64,000 nt of DNA from Rutpela maculata (Eukaryota; Arthropoda; Insecta; Coleoptera; Cerambycidae). The stretch's first letter is position 1; every line of letters begins with the position of its first letter. This document shows, piece by piece, positions 21,531 to 33,290 of this stretch. Location of the stretch: positions 263,829,987 through 263,893,986 of the forward strand of contig OW386286.2 in the NCBI GenBank assembly GCA_936432065.2, read 5' to 3'. The notes below the pieces were generated by a model, which saw only the letters and a list, made by a program, of their open reading frames with translations, was not told where the DNA came from and searched no databases. Both the position numbers and the translations under genes were made by a program.

Positions 21531-23399
21531 ATTTTTCAGGTTATAAACTTGTAGCATCGTGAACACCTTGGACTATTGCAGATTCAGATGGTTCCTTAGT
21601 ACTTACTGTGAATATGTTGCTAGTCTAGACAAAACATGTTCAATATTTAGCGACAAGAAGTATTTCCTTTTAGTTTTTTAACAGTAAATATGGCTATGGT
21701 CGAGATATTAACCGCTGTAATTTTTTTTAAAAAGGCACCATATAAATTAAGCAATGAAGATTGAAGTGCTATAAACTATTTGAGGTACCTATGTAATAAG
21801 ACGTACATAATAATTTCTTCCATCGGTTAACCCCTCGTCTATAATGTATCTATAGTTTGGACTATATAATCCATTGTAATTTCTGTAAGAATTATTATTT
21901 TTCATATATTGTTATGTAATATATGTCTTATAATTCTATGTAAGTCATTTGTTCATTATTATTTTATTAAATATTCCCTTTTTATTATGTTTTATTTATC
22001 ACTCTACTACTATATGTTGTTATAGTAAATTGAAATAGTTAATTACGTCGAACTTGTACTTAGGTACGTGCATGTAACTGAAAGCAAAACAAAATATCTT
22101 TACTAATTAAATAATTTATTATCCAAGGTCTATTAGTACTTCTAAGGATAATCGAGAAGAAAGTTATAAGTTATAAAGGTTCATATTGTAAGAAAAAAAA
22201 AATGATTGTAACCTAAATTATATACTTTATATTAATATCTATCTAAGAAATAAAAGTAACATTCATAGTTTATATATAACAAAAAGGGCTTTTATAGCTA
22301 CAATTCAACACTCATAACCCATTCAGACTTTGTTTATATGTTCACTGAACTTAGACCACTCAAAGTTTTAATTTTATACTTCTTCAATGTTCAATAGTCC
22401 AACATTCAGTTTTTAAACAGTGCACGATATACTTTAAAAGGGCACATTGCATCACTTGTTGATTAGTTGACAGCAGGTAGGTACTCTGGAATTTCTTTTC
22501 TTAATTTATGTACTTCATCAAATATCTTTATGAAGCCTGCAAATTTTCTTCTTTAAAAAAATTTCTGCCATTGCACTTTTCTCTCTCTTGGTACAGCTCC
22601 ACACCTTCGCTCAACTAAAATTTAAACAAGAAATAATTTTTAAAAATACTGACAGACCAATATAAAATGTTAATTTTCTATACCATGAACTGTTTATTGC
22701 TTGTTTGAGCAGCAGTAATTATTATCATAAGCAGTTTCAGTTTCACATATGGGTTTTAAATTATATCCCTTATTGAGAGAGGATGTCCAACTGGACATAT
22801 CATCATGCATGGTCTTGTAATGCGGCTGTTTTTCCTACAATATAAACCCACGTTAAAAATCAGATTCTTACATTAATATGCAATAACGTACCACTAATAA
22901 AATCCTTGGAAGACGCTTGTAAAATCATTTCTTTTATTTGTTTGAAATCAGTTGCAGTCTTTTAACCTCTAACTTCTTCTGGTTGTAAATGGAGGTTATC
23001 TTATAAAAATTGGCATTCTTTCGGATTGTCACCTTCCACAATTAATAATAAACCAAAAACTTGTCATTTTGTATGTATAATATACATAGAAACAATAATA
23101 TTACGAAAAGTTCAATCAGTTGCCATTTGACAGTTAAAGAATTTCAGTTTGTTTTTCCTAAGGTCTGAGACTGTGACGTCACGCGCACGCGACCCATACA
23201 AAAATTATTATATAAAGTGTTTATTGATATGTATTTACTTATTTAATTCTTATTTTCAATTTATGGAGGGTAGAGATTAAGTTACAGTTGTTTAGTTAAG
23301 CAGAGGGTATTTATACTGTAACAAAGCGTATTTTGGCACCCAATCAATTTATTATAATTAATATATTTTATTTACAACCACAGGCTATAATTTATAATA
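21531..23399. other. Non-coding stretch with a CRE-like palindrome
   Basis: Mostly AT-rich and without a supportable ORF. TGACGTCA at 23174-23181 is a perfect cAMP-response-element palindrome, followed by CGCGCACGCG. It is the only GC-rich spot here. Without an adjacent gene its role is unproven. Confidence 0.35.
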
Positions 23400-24092
23400 T
23401 TTCATATCATTCATTCCGCGCCACATTCAATTAACAGCGAGACCGTCTAAAATCGCCACCTAAGCAGGCTTCCGTCAGCGATACAAGCACTCCGTATTTT
23501 CAATTCCATCCCAGCCGCGAAGCGAAGTAGATGTGCGAGGATCCACCAGCCGTAACCAACTAGGAATGTAAGTTGAGAAATTTTTCTATCACCGAAAAAT
23601 AAACAGGACTTAGGCATATTTTTACAAATAAGATCTTTCTGGGGAAATTTTATTAAGTACAGCATACCTCATTCAATACTCACACGCACCGTCTCTCCCA
23701 CCTTTCCACTAGTGGGGGAATATTGGACTAATTACCAGTCGCACCGAAACCAAGCAGTGAAGTTCCTCACGAGCTTCGCCACCAAGCAGACGTGCCTGAC
23801 CAGGGTCCAGAATAAAGTAAGTTTAACAACGAATTTTCACACTTTTCTGCCAATTTTACTGACAGTCGTTACCTGTGATTTCTTAATATCAGTGATTAAA
23901 TCACAGTTCGTGATATATCGCCCATCACTAGTCCAAACCATAAAACAAGAGTCAGTCGATCTATCGGAACGTGACCAGCCAGACGTGCTAGGAGCAGCAG
24001 AACCAAGAGTAAGAATAATAATAATAATAATAGGTAGCGACTTGGCTAATATTAGGGGCTGGTAATATAGTTCGTATTTTTCTTGTTGTTTC
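23400..24092 (+). other. Moderately GC-rich block with exon-like signals
   Basis: The base composition rises relative to the flanks, and splice-donor-like GTAAGT sites appear at 23569, 23817 and, as AGTAAGAAT, near 24009. The open frame at 23712-24065 (GEYWTNYQSHRNQAVKFLTS) has no domain that I recognise. The block runs directly into a 200-bp tandem repeat. It may be the 5' part of a transcribed repeat or of a gene whose other exons lie elsewhere. Confidence 0.25.
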
Positions 24093-24655
24093 TTGGCAAA
24101 ATAGGTGTTTTATCAGGGTATTCGACGAAGGTGTTCTGTCGGGTTCACTGGGGCATACAATTAACGCTACTGAGATCTCTGGTGAAGGTGTTCCGCTGGG
24201 GAACTCCTAGCGTGCCTTATTAACCATACCATGTTTTCAGGCCAGGAGACGAACGTGATTAATCTTGTTTTCCCCATTTCAGCATTATTGTTTCCACGGC
24301 AAATTTGGTGTTTACAGGGTATCTGACGAAGCTGTTCCGTCGGGTTCGCTGGGGCATATAATTAACGCTTCTGGGATCTCTGGTGAAGGTGTTCCGCTGG
24401 GAAATCAGAGCGTTCCGTATTAATCATACCTTGTTTTCAGGCCAGGAGGACGTGAATAATATTGTTGTTTTCCCCATTTTCAATATTACTGTTTTCCGGC
24501 AAATTGAGTGTTTCAGGGTATTCGACGAAGGTGTTCCGTTGAGTTCACTAAGGCATAAAATTAACGCTACTGAGATCTCTGGCGAAGGTGTTCCGCTGGG
24601 GAAATCAGAGCGTGCCGCATTAACCATACATTATTTTCAGGCCAGGAGTTGCAGA
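24093..24655 (+). repeat. Three-unit 200-bp minisatellite with coding-like content
   Basis: The block CAGGGTATTCGACGAAGG recurs at about 24114, 24315 and 24515, a period of about 200 bp. Each unit contains two related half-units (GAAGGTGTTCCGTCGGGTTC and GAAGGTGTTCCGCTGGG), then a pyrimidine-rich TTTTCAG followed by GCCAGGAG, which resembles a 3' splice site. One frame in each unit reads a peptide of the type DEGVPSGSLGH then INAT-ISGEGVPLGN. The third unit is open for 110 codons (24383-24715). I do not recognise the peptide. Confidence 0.7.
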
Positions 24656-25002
24656 AGTCAGTTAACTAATCATACCTCTTTTCAGCTTAAGGTACTGCGT
24701 ATTAGCCAAGTCTGACGCCTAGAGTTAATGTTTGCTATATATCTGTTGTCTTACTTGCTCATTCCTGGTATCCACACGCTACCTGTAATTTTACTGAACT
24801 CACCGCCTACTTCTCCAACCTGACCTGTCACACTACATTTTACCGTATACTAAAATCACTGGACCTTGATTAATCATGGCTTTCTGGACAGTGACCTGCT
24901 GTAACTAAGTCGTAGCTTGCGTCACCGTAATATCATAGCTTGCATCACCGTAGCTTTCTAAAATAAACATAGCCTGAGGTCCCATATGTAAATAACTGTG
25001 TA
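24656..25002. other. Non-coding stretch
   Basis: Contains a short imperfect duplication of a 25-bp sequence, TAGCTTGCGTCACCGTA near 24914 and TAGCTTGCATCACCGTA near 24937. Nothing else is supported. Confidence 0.35.
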
Positions 25003-26735
25003 CAGTGATAGATTACCATACGTAAGTAAATTTGTTTTAAAAATGAAATAATTGACTTGACGGATAGGAAGGAAATTATATTTAATTTTTTATAATTATT
25101 ATTTGGTAATTACGTTATTATAATCCATTGAAAGCTGTGCATAACTTGTTCCTAGCCTATATATATTTTACACAATATTTGGAGTTATTAACTTATGTGG
25201 TGGTGTATTATGTTCATATTATTATATTACTATGTATATAATACAATGATACTATTTACGTTAACAATTAGCAATAAGCTAGATAAAAATATATAGATAA
25301 AATTTAAATCAGAAGTGAACCTATTTGCGAAAAACATTTCACGAAACAGAACATGACATATATGTCAAAAAATTATTCGACATAAAAAAATAGAGGCATA
25401 ATTTTTTCGTCTTGGTACTGTAAAAAACCGATCTAGGTTGATTCACCACTAATAACGACATGTGATTGGTGCAATGTTGTGAAAAATCGGGCTCTCATTG
25501 GTTAACGCGTAATGAGTGAAATAATCGTATTTAATTATACTAATATGTACCGCCAATTTACATGAATTATATTATCTTTTGACAACTTATCTTGAGCAAA
25601 AATTTATAGATAGAATTTAAAAGCACGAGTGGTATTTGGGGAGAATATTTCACGAATAAATAATTCATTAAGTACATCTTCGATATTATATTCTGTAATT
25701 AATTGACTTCAGACGTTTTCTTGTCACTATTTAGAGTTTACTGATCTTTATTTTCAATTTCATCATTTACGTCACATACAGATGCATTTCCAAAGCGACT
25801 CGTCTAATAAAAAACAAAGTAGGTATAAATGACAATGACAATCAAGAAAAATGATATACGTTAAACCATAGGTATTGTTAACTTATAGACTAGTCTTCAC
25901 TGTTAAGAGTTCTCGGGCCCGCTTCCACCAATCACACTACAAGTAAAGCCAGGCCAATCTCTCACTTTTACGTTATGAGGTTGCCGAAATCAGATGAAAT
26001 GGTACCGCCATCTAGTAACGCTAGCTAACTTAACTGTGTACACAGTGAATTTTTCAAGAATTAATATTTTAAAGTGTTTATTAATATTTATATTAATATA
26101 ATATATATTTATGTATTTTATCCTTATTTTTAATTTAAGAAGTTTAATAGTTAAGTTTAGGTTGTCTTGTTTAAGTAGAGAGAACTTTAAGTACAACGAA
26201 TTATGATGTATAGTGCTAATGCAGAAATTTTATTTGTGATAAATTACCATACGTAAGTACATTTCTGTATTTAACATGAAATAATTTATTTGTTTGCTTC
26301 GTAGGCATTTGTATTTAATTTTAGTTGTGAAAATTATTTTGTAATTACGTTAGGTATTATAAGTCACTGAAAGCTGTGTATAACTTGTCCCGAATCTATA
26401 TAGGTTCCACGCAGCCTTGGCTTTGCAATTGGAAGTTGTCAACTTATGTGGTGTTTTTATGTTATTTTAATATTATTATATTACTACGTATATAACACAA
26501 TACTAAAATTTACAATTTACGTTAACAATTAGCAATAAGTTAGAGAAGATATTTATAGATAAAATTTAAAAGCACGAGTTGTCCTATTTGCCGAAAACAT
26601 TTCACGAAACAAAACGTCAAAAATTAAAGCGGTAGATTAGAGCGAAAATTTTTAGCTCAAATATCAATCCTATTAAATTCGTCCATTTCTAATCACGTGT
26701 GCTGAAACAACCAATCAGAATAGAATTACACTGAT

Positions 26736-26754
26736 AAGATCCCTTAGGGATCTT
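26736..26754. repeat. Perfect 9-bp palindrome
   Basis: AAGATCCCT, one T, then AGGGATCTT, followed by TTTCACT. It lies in the unique insertion within the second repeat copy. It could be half of a small element end. Confidence 0.5.
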
Positions 26755-27007
26755 TTCACTTATGTCATCCAGTTTGACAGTAATGACAGTTCAATAATTT
26801 AAAATTTATTTTTGACAATGTCGATTTGGAACTGCAAATAACGATTTAATGAATATAATAATGGAGGAAAACACATAAAATAATACATGATACATAATCT
26901 ACATTTAATTTCACAAATTGCTGTTTTAATAATTGTATTTTTAACAAATAGTTTTGAACAAATAAATAAAATAAATTGCAAAAAATTTTCTATGCGAATA
27001 CCCCTCG

Positions 27008-27113
27008 AACGTTGATAAATAGCTCATAATTTTATCACAACTTCCTCAAGCACGTTGCTTTTAGCAAGTGCTTTCGGAAACTGTGATAAAATTATTTCGT
27101 ATTATCAACGTCC
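27008..27113. mobile_element. Hairpin MITE of about 106 bp
   Basis: The outer arms GAACGTTGATAA and TTATCAACGTCC, and the inner arms ATAATTTTATCACAACTTCC and CTGTGATAAAATTATTTCG, are inverted pairs. The centre has GCACGTTGC-TTTTA-GCAAGTGC. The whole element folds into a single hairpin. Confidence 0.6.
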
Positions 27114-27421
27114 TTGGGATATTATAGCTAATAGTTTTTTCTTGTTGGTACTGTCAAAAGCTGATCTAGGTTGGTTTACCACTAATAATGACATTTTATT
27201 GGTGCAATGTTGTGAAAAAAAACGGGCTCTCATTGGCTATCGCGTTAATAGGTGAAATGATCGATGTAATTTAATGTAAAATGTTCACCTGAAATGCAAT
27301 TTTGGAAAAAGTTTGTTCTTATTAGGCCAAATTTTCATAATCTTAATATTTCATTAGTTCTTATAATGTGGTTAAAATTATTCAAAAACCGCTAACAAAA
27401 GGTCGTTCTATATGACGAATA

Positions 27422-27480
27422 CTGGCTAATAGACCTTGTTTCTAAGGCCAACAAATCTAAATTAAAAAAAAAAAAAAAAA
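27422..27480 (+). mobile_element. Very short retroposon copy with poly(A) and target duplication
   Basis: A 59-bp insert, CTGGCTAATAGACCTTG onward, ends in a run of 16 A at 27465-27480. It is flanked by TATATGACGAATA at 27409-27421 and TATATGGCGAATA at 27481-27493, a 13-bp target duplication with one mismatch. The same 3' sequence appears at 9713-9765. This is a strongly 5'-truncated LINE or SINE insertion. Confidence 0.75.
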
Positions 27481-27525
27481 TATATGGCGAATAGTCATGT
27501 ATGTCATGTGCTAACTGACATTTCC

Positions 27526-27556
27526 GTTACCAGCCCAAAACGTTGGCTGTCATCAG
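27526..27556 (-). ncRNA. Hammerhead-like motif with one core mismatch
   Basis: On the minus strand CTGATGA (27556-27550) is followed by CAGCC, a 9-nt loop, GGCTG (27535-27531) and then GTAAC (27530-27526), where GAAAC would be canonical. Stem II is a perfect 5 bp. The A-to-T change in the GAA core should abolish cleavage, so this is at best a decayed copy. Confidence 0.3.
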
Positions 27557-30162
27557 GGAGTTGAAGAGAAAGAACTTTAGTGCAACCGTATGTCTCACAG
27601 GAGATATATGGCGCATGGTACAACAATTTTTGTAAGGATTTTATAATAAATTTTCATACTAAATTATATTTCCCCTAAAAAAAAATAGTATATAAAATAC
27701 AATTTCTGGTGCTACACATGTAAAAAATCGTGCTCTTCAAACGGCACTATCAAAAATGAGGGTTTATATTTAAAACAATTGTTATGAACTTCATAAGTTT
27801 TACAAAAAGATTTTAGAACTATTTTTTATTAACGAAGAAATAGAAAAATTTAACGGTCTGTTCGATTTTTTATCGCCTTCTTTGTAACGTTTTTGTCAAA
27901 TTAATACTTTACATTACAGACACATTATATTCCCCCTTTTTTTCATGTATTTGGAACATCCAACAACAACATTTACAAGATAAAAGAAAAACTATTTCAT
28001 TGTGACAAGCCGTACATATAAACTGCGTATATAGAATAAAATTTATAGTAGTCATGATAGAGCCCTTATAATACATACATAAATAAGAGTGTATTACGTA
28101 GAACTGAATCTTATGTAACACTACAGTTCCCTAGTGTTACTACTGAATCTCTAATCCGAGGCTCCAGAGACTTATCTTAAGAATACTACAAATCCTAAAT
28201 AAAGCAGGCCCTTTGTCAGAGTTTTTATTCATAGCGTGCTTACGAGAAACACTTCAGAAGTTTTTTTCGGGACGACGATACATTATCATTTAAGTGCTTT
28301 TACGTAAGATAGAAGGTGATAATTTCCGTATTAGTCAGCACCAATGTGTCAAAGGATATTTTATGAAGGTGGAAGTGCTTCGTTTAATTCGCAAAAATCG
28401 AACAAGAAACTTTCTTATTCCAGCTAAATACAGTTTCAATTTTTTAAACGCAGATGACAAAACAATATGTTTCTGCGCAATAGGAAAATCATTAGAATAA
28501 ATTATTTGAGCAATAAAACTAATTGAGAAAATTATAAAACTGACGATACCTACACACTTGGTGGCAAAAAGGATACGATCACCAGTTGAGTTGTATTTGG
28601 TAAATTTGGATTCGGAATATTATAGTATAACGTGGTTATTTTCTGAAAGGGAATTATCTTTATTACAATCTCTCAAAAGAGGCTATTTTATAAAAAACTA
28701 TAGTTAAAGATAAAAATGAGCAAAAGTGAATCTATTAATTTAAATCAAAAACCTGGTTTATTACTTCAAAGAAAAATAATAAATCCCAGGTAAAATTTGT
28801 AAATAAATTAAGGGACTTTTGAAATAAAAGTAACTAATTAACAATAATAAAATTTATTGCAAATACCAAAAGGTATGGTAGAGCAATTGACAAATCAGGG
28901 GTGGGCAAATAAAATATGTGCTTGGATTACATTTACAAAAATTAAACATAATGAAAGATGTACGGAGAGACAGATAGATTAATCATATATTAAACAAGGG
29001 AAATAGATACGATGACTTAAAAAGATAAATTCATAATTATTGGCAGAAGGCTACAATACACAAAAACTACTGTAAATACTTCAAAAAGATAGATAACTAA
29101 ATTATTAGTTGATTAGTTGGCCAACCTGGTTATTACTAAATGAAAATATTAAGTGACGTTTTACTAATAAACAAATTTTGAACGTAAATAAAGGTAATAG
29201 CATTGGCAATGAAATACATAGTAGCATTTTAAGCTACAAGATACATACAGAAAAATATAATGTGCTCTGTACAGTAAATGGTTTACAGATATTAAATAAG
29301 AAATTTCATTAACAGTCTTTAGGAGACGGGATAAGCACTCGCGAAAAGGAGGTAACAAATTGCCCGCACACAACTGAACAAGACAGAAATATAAATGTAC
29401 TTACAAAAACTGCAGCAAAATTGATGAAGGCACTGTTATAGTTACAAATTCAAATTTATAGGTTGGTACCAGTTGTAACCTCACAAGCTATAAAAAAAAC
29501 TATACCATAAGTATTGTAACACTGACTCTAAACTGTAATTTTCTTTCTAACTTACATTACACTGATTAAATGCTACTTTAATTCAAAAGGTCTTTACTGA
29601 ACAAATTTTGGTGTTAGCTTCTCAACTACTCGGTACAATTCATCAAAGAAGTTAAATCTTAAAAACTAATAAAGACTTAAATGGCTCAAGCTCCAGCCAT
29701 AATTTTGACGACTTGGGGAACCCAAAGGCCGCTTCGAAAGTGAATATATCACACTCACTAACGGTTTTACACGCGCACCTAGCGCACTATTTTCGAGAGC
29801 TCTAGCCAAAGGTAACGTAGACATTACGTCATATCTGTACTTGCCATTGGAGTGTCCCCGCGTGGCTGTTTTACCCGCTCATTTTCTGGAACTTCTAGAA
29901 TGCTAACTTGTAAACAATTACTGTACTACAGGGCCGGCGTTAAATCTGGTTTTACAAAACTAACAAAATAGGTAATTTTTATAATAAAGATATAAAATAA
30001 TGCAATTTAACGGATTTTAATAGAAAACGGAAACGATGCGTCGTGCCGAAAAAAGTATTCTATGCAAAATTAAACATAATTAAATTTCCTACAAGACTGT
30101 CTGTATTCATTTTTTTCCTATGTGTTATGGTTTTCGAGATATTCACCAGTGAAAATCGATAA
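27557..30162. other. Long non-coding stretch with possible regulatory motifs
   Basis: No gene is supported. The open frames at 27909-28121, 28294-28500 and 29164-29373 lack recognisable domains. Segment 29700-29940 is less AT-rich, and it contains TTCTAGAA at 29893-29900 preceded by GGAAC, a heat-shock-element-like pair of inverted GAA units. CAGGGCCGGCG near 29930 resembles a hAT terminal repeat but has no partner. Confidence 0.35.
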
Positions 30163-30628
30163 TTAATAAATAAATCAATTAGGTATCTGACATTTCTCTA
30201 CTAAAGTGGTTTACTGTGGTCTGCTAATAAATCAGTCACAAAAGAATCTTTATTTTACAACAATCAACGTATTTTCTAACGTAATATTTCGTCGTAATCT
30301 ATACATTTCCTTAATTATACAGTGCGACTTACTTAAAATGAAGACAGACACCCTTATAACTTTTTATTTTGTTTCCGATTTGAATCAAATTTTACTCAAG
30401 TATAGAACGAATTAGGATCTACGTATGGCCAGAAAAACATTCGCCCGCTTCAAATACAAAGCCACCTGCGGTACCAAAATATGTGGAAAAAAATAAAAAA
30501 TCATATTAGTCATTTTTTTATCGCAAAATTTCGTTAATGAAAAATGTCAAATTGATGTGATGAAAAATAAAGTTACATCTTATAATCTTATAAATTTTGT
30601 TGGCCTGGCTCTCTTAGGACAAGAGAGT

Positions 30629-30656
30629 CCGGCTTCTTGCTAGAGCAAGAAGCCGG
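30629..30656. repeat. Perfect 13-bp hairpin
   Basis: CCGGCTTCTTGCT, AG, AGCAAGAAGCCGG. It lies 2 bp past the stop of the minus-strand ORF at 30659-31075, so in that transcript it would form a strong stem immediately after the coding end. Confidence 0.7.
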
Positions 30657-30658
30657 AG

Positions 30659-31075
30659 TTAGAACTCCAGAACTTCAACATGCCCGTCGTCGTCTTCATC
30701 CGTTTTCTGAATATTGGATCCAGTGTCCACAGAGGATGTGGGGAGGAGTTCCACGTCATCTTGGTTATCATTCTCGTTCATTAAAACGGACATTTTAGTG
30801 CTGCTTGGTGAGTTGTTGTATCCATCAAAAGCTACTGTGCATCTTCTCCCTTGGTAGTGGGTATTGACGAATTTCACGTACCCACCACAAATTGCGGAAA
30901 CTGAGGATCCCTTTTGGCAGATGACCTTATTTATGAGAAATCTGCTATTAATAATTAAATCAAATTTTAGTATATGTACGCATTCGTTGGTAGGTTCAAA
31001 CAGCTTGAACATAATAGATTTTTTGGTTTTTCTCATACCACCTTCATTGAATAATACTAAAGGAAATTGGGCCAA
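30659..31075 (-). pseudogene. Fragment of a multicopy arthropod protein with an FDGY motif
   Basis: The 138-codon frame contains FPLVLFNEGGMRKTKKS, KFDLIINSRFLINKVICQKG, GGYVKFVNTHYQGRRCTVAF then DGYNNSPSSTK. I recognise this order (LIIDGG-like, HKV-W, YV-Y, VVFDGY, TK) from uncharacterised proteins repeated in many insect genomes, often next to transposon sequence. Function is unknown. It is embedded in antisense inside a piggyBac element and between two inverted arms of about 160 bp. The usual basic continuation after STK is replaced by an acidic tail ending DDDGHVEVLEF, so this is a partial or altered copy. Confidence 0.5.
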
Positions 31076-31725
31076 TTTCTATCCTAAATAATTCTTCAAG
31101 ACTTCATTACTTTTTTTGCAAATGGAAATCCTTTGAAAGAGCAGATCTACTGCAAGTACAAAGAGCAGTGCAAGCAGAGAGATATTTTTATTGTCCTAGG
31201 ATCACGTTTAAAAAAAACTTGGAGTTCTTTTTCTTACATACTGACCAAAGTCAATGAATCTTCTTCTGCACAGTGTGAATTTGCTGTACAGTTTTCAGTG
31301 GCGATCCGATGCATTTTTTTTTCTAGAATTTTTAACATTGTAAATGTTTTTAATTTCGTAGTATGGGGCTTACTAAATAAATGATATTTTAATCAATTTC
31401 AATTTTTTATTTTGATTAAATTTTGGACTTAAGTTTTTTGGACAATTCTGAATAAGTTTCAGTAACAAAATTTTCCGATAAAAAAATGCCTAATATGATT
31501 ATTTTATTTCTTTCCGTATATTTTGGTACCGCGGGTGGCTTTGCATTTGTAGCAGTCAAATGTTTCTCTGGTCATAAGTAGATCCTAATTTATTCTATAC
31601 TTGAGTAAAATTTGATTCAAATCAAAGTTACCAGATGATATTTGATGGTTTGTGTGTACGTGCAAGGAAGATAATTATATTTACAGTATTTTGTGAAGTT
31701 CAAATTGACATTCAGCATCCGATAA

Positions 31726-33290
31726 ATGAATTGCCGGCTAAAAATAAAACAAAAAAATCGCAAAAGAGAAATGGTGGTATGGAAACATCGAAGTATTCAC
31801 CTAAATGATCTGCAATTGGCATTCCATGGAGACATTGACCTGCCACCAGCAGTTATGGCTTTAGAAACCCCATACAGTTTTTTTCAATATTTTTATAGTA
31901 ATGATTTTATTTATAAAATTGTGGAAGAGAGTAACTTATAGGCTACGCAACTGAATCCAAACAATTCAGAAAATTTTACTGCAACAGATATAAGGCAATT
32001 TATGGGAATCTACTTTTACATGTCAATAGTTCATTTTTCCAGTGTTAGGTCTTATTGGAGCACAGACATAGGCTATGATCTGGTCAGAAACAAATATGAA
32101 AAGATTAGACGTCCTATTCATTTCAATGATAACACTAAACATATACCGCGTGACAGTCCAGGTCATGACAGACTACATAAGCTTCGTCCTCTGATTGATC
32201 ATCTAAATGAGAAATTTACCAGCTTTTCACTGCTTTACCCTTTCAGTTGATGAGCAAATGTGCGCCACAAAATTGAGACACTATATGAAACAATATATGC
32301 CCAAGAAACCCCACAAATGGGGTTTCAAATTGTTTGTACTTGTCGGTATTTCTGGTTGTACATATTGTTTCGAAATCTATTCTGGTCAAGAAAATTTACA
32401 AAATAGACCTGCTGCAGAACCTGACTTCGATGCATCTGCTAATACTGTTATACGTTTGTCGCGGATCATTCCTAGCATGAAGAATTACAGGTTATATTTT
32501 GATAATTATTATACGTCATTTGAACTTATGCTTTATCTTGCAAACGGGGGTATCTATTCTCTTGGTACAGTCAAACGTAATCGAATTCCAAACTGGAAAC
32601 TACTCACAGAAAATGACCAAAAGAAGGAAAAATGTGACACCTGTGATGAGTATGTGACGATCATCGATGGTATAGAAGTGTCATCCTTGATTTGGAAAGA
32701 CAATAAATATGTGACTCTTCTCTCAACATATGCTGGGAAAGACCTTGTTACTAGTGTTAAACGCTATGACAAGAAAGAAGGAGGCACTGTGAATGTGGAC
32801 TGTCCTTATGTTATCCAAGAATACAATCGGCATATGGGTGGGGTGGATCCAATGGATAGCTTTATAGGACGATATCGGATTATGCTAAAAAGTAGAAAAT
32901 GGTAGTTACGAATTTTTTATCATTTACTCGATTTAAGTATGGTCAATGCATGGGTATTATGCAAGCGAGCTTTGACTTTAAAAGGAAAAAATCAGAGATA
33001 TTACCGCAGTCAAAATTTCGGATCGAAGTGGCAAACTGTTTATGCAATGTTGCATGTAAAAGTATTCCTACATGAGGTAGATCAAGCACTAATCTGGAAC
33101 AAGCGATTCAAGCTAAAAGGCGGAGAGGTAATGCTCAACATATTCCTCCAAAAGATGTACGAACAGATCAGGTTGGACACTGGCCTGTCCACGCAGAGAA
33201 AAGAACCAGGTGCAAATTTCCAAGCTGCAAGGGTTACACCGATATAACATGTGAAAATGTGGTATAGTTCTCTGTTTAAACAAAAAAAAT
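31726..33290 (+). pseudogene. piggyBac transposase, multiply broken
   Basis: The frame starting near 31726 reads WKHRSIHLNDLQ and TPYSFFQYFYSNDF, with a stop TAG at about 31939-31941 (SNL, stop, ATQ). It resumes through GIYFYMSIVHFSSVRSYW and PGHDRLHKLRPLIDHLNEKF. A frameshift near 32215-32240 leads to LSVDEQMCATKL with the first catalytic Asp, PHKWGFKLFVL, YFDNYYTS with the second, EYNRHMGGVDPMDSF with the third, then a stop after KSRKW at 32903-32905. A further frameshift near 33115 leads into PPKDVRTDQVGHWPVHAEK and CKFPSCKGYT, the Cys-rich C-terminus. The family order is complete, but two stops and two frameshifts inactivate it. Confidence 0.9.

Larger units (their letters stand above)
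25003..27370 (+). repeat. Two tandem copies of a repeat unit of about 1.2 kb
   Basis: Segment 25003-25385 (GATAGATTACCATACGTAAG to CATTTCACGAAACAGAA) recurs at 26225-26625. Segment 25390-25530 (CTTGGTACTGTAAAAAACCG to GAGTGAAATAATCG) recurs at about 27120-27260. Between these, the second copy has gained about 490 bp at 26626-27115, including a hairpin MITE. The first copy continues into a block shared with 15870-17110, which ends near the common TACCGCCATCTAGTAACGCTA. No ORF is conserved between copies. It may be a satellite-like family or the non-coding part of a large transposon. Confidence 0.65.

Noticed and set aside
29881..29905. Heat-shock-element-like GGAAC-TTCTAGAA.
   Set aside because: Only two correctly spaced units and no gene next to it; kept only as a note in the stretch description.
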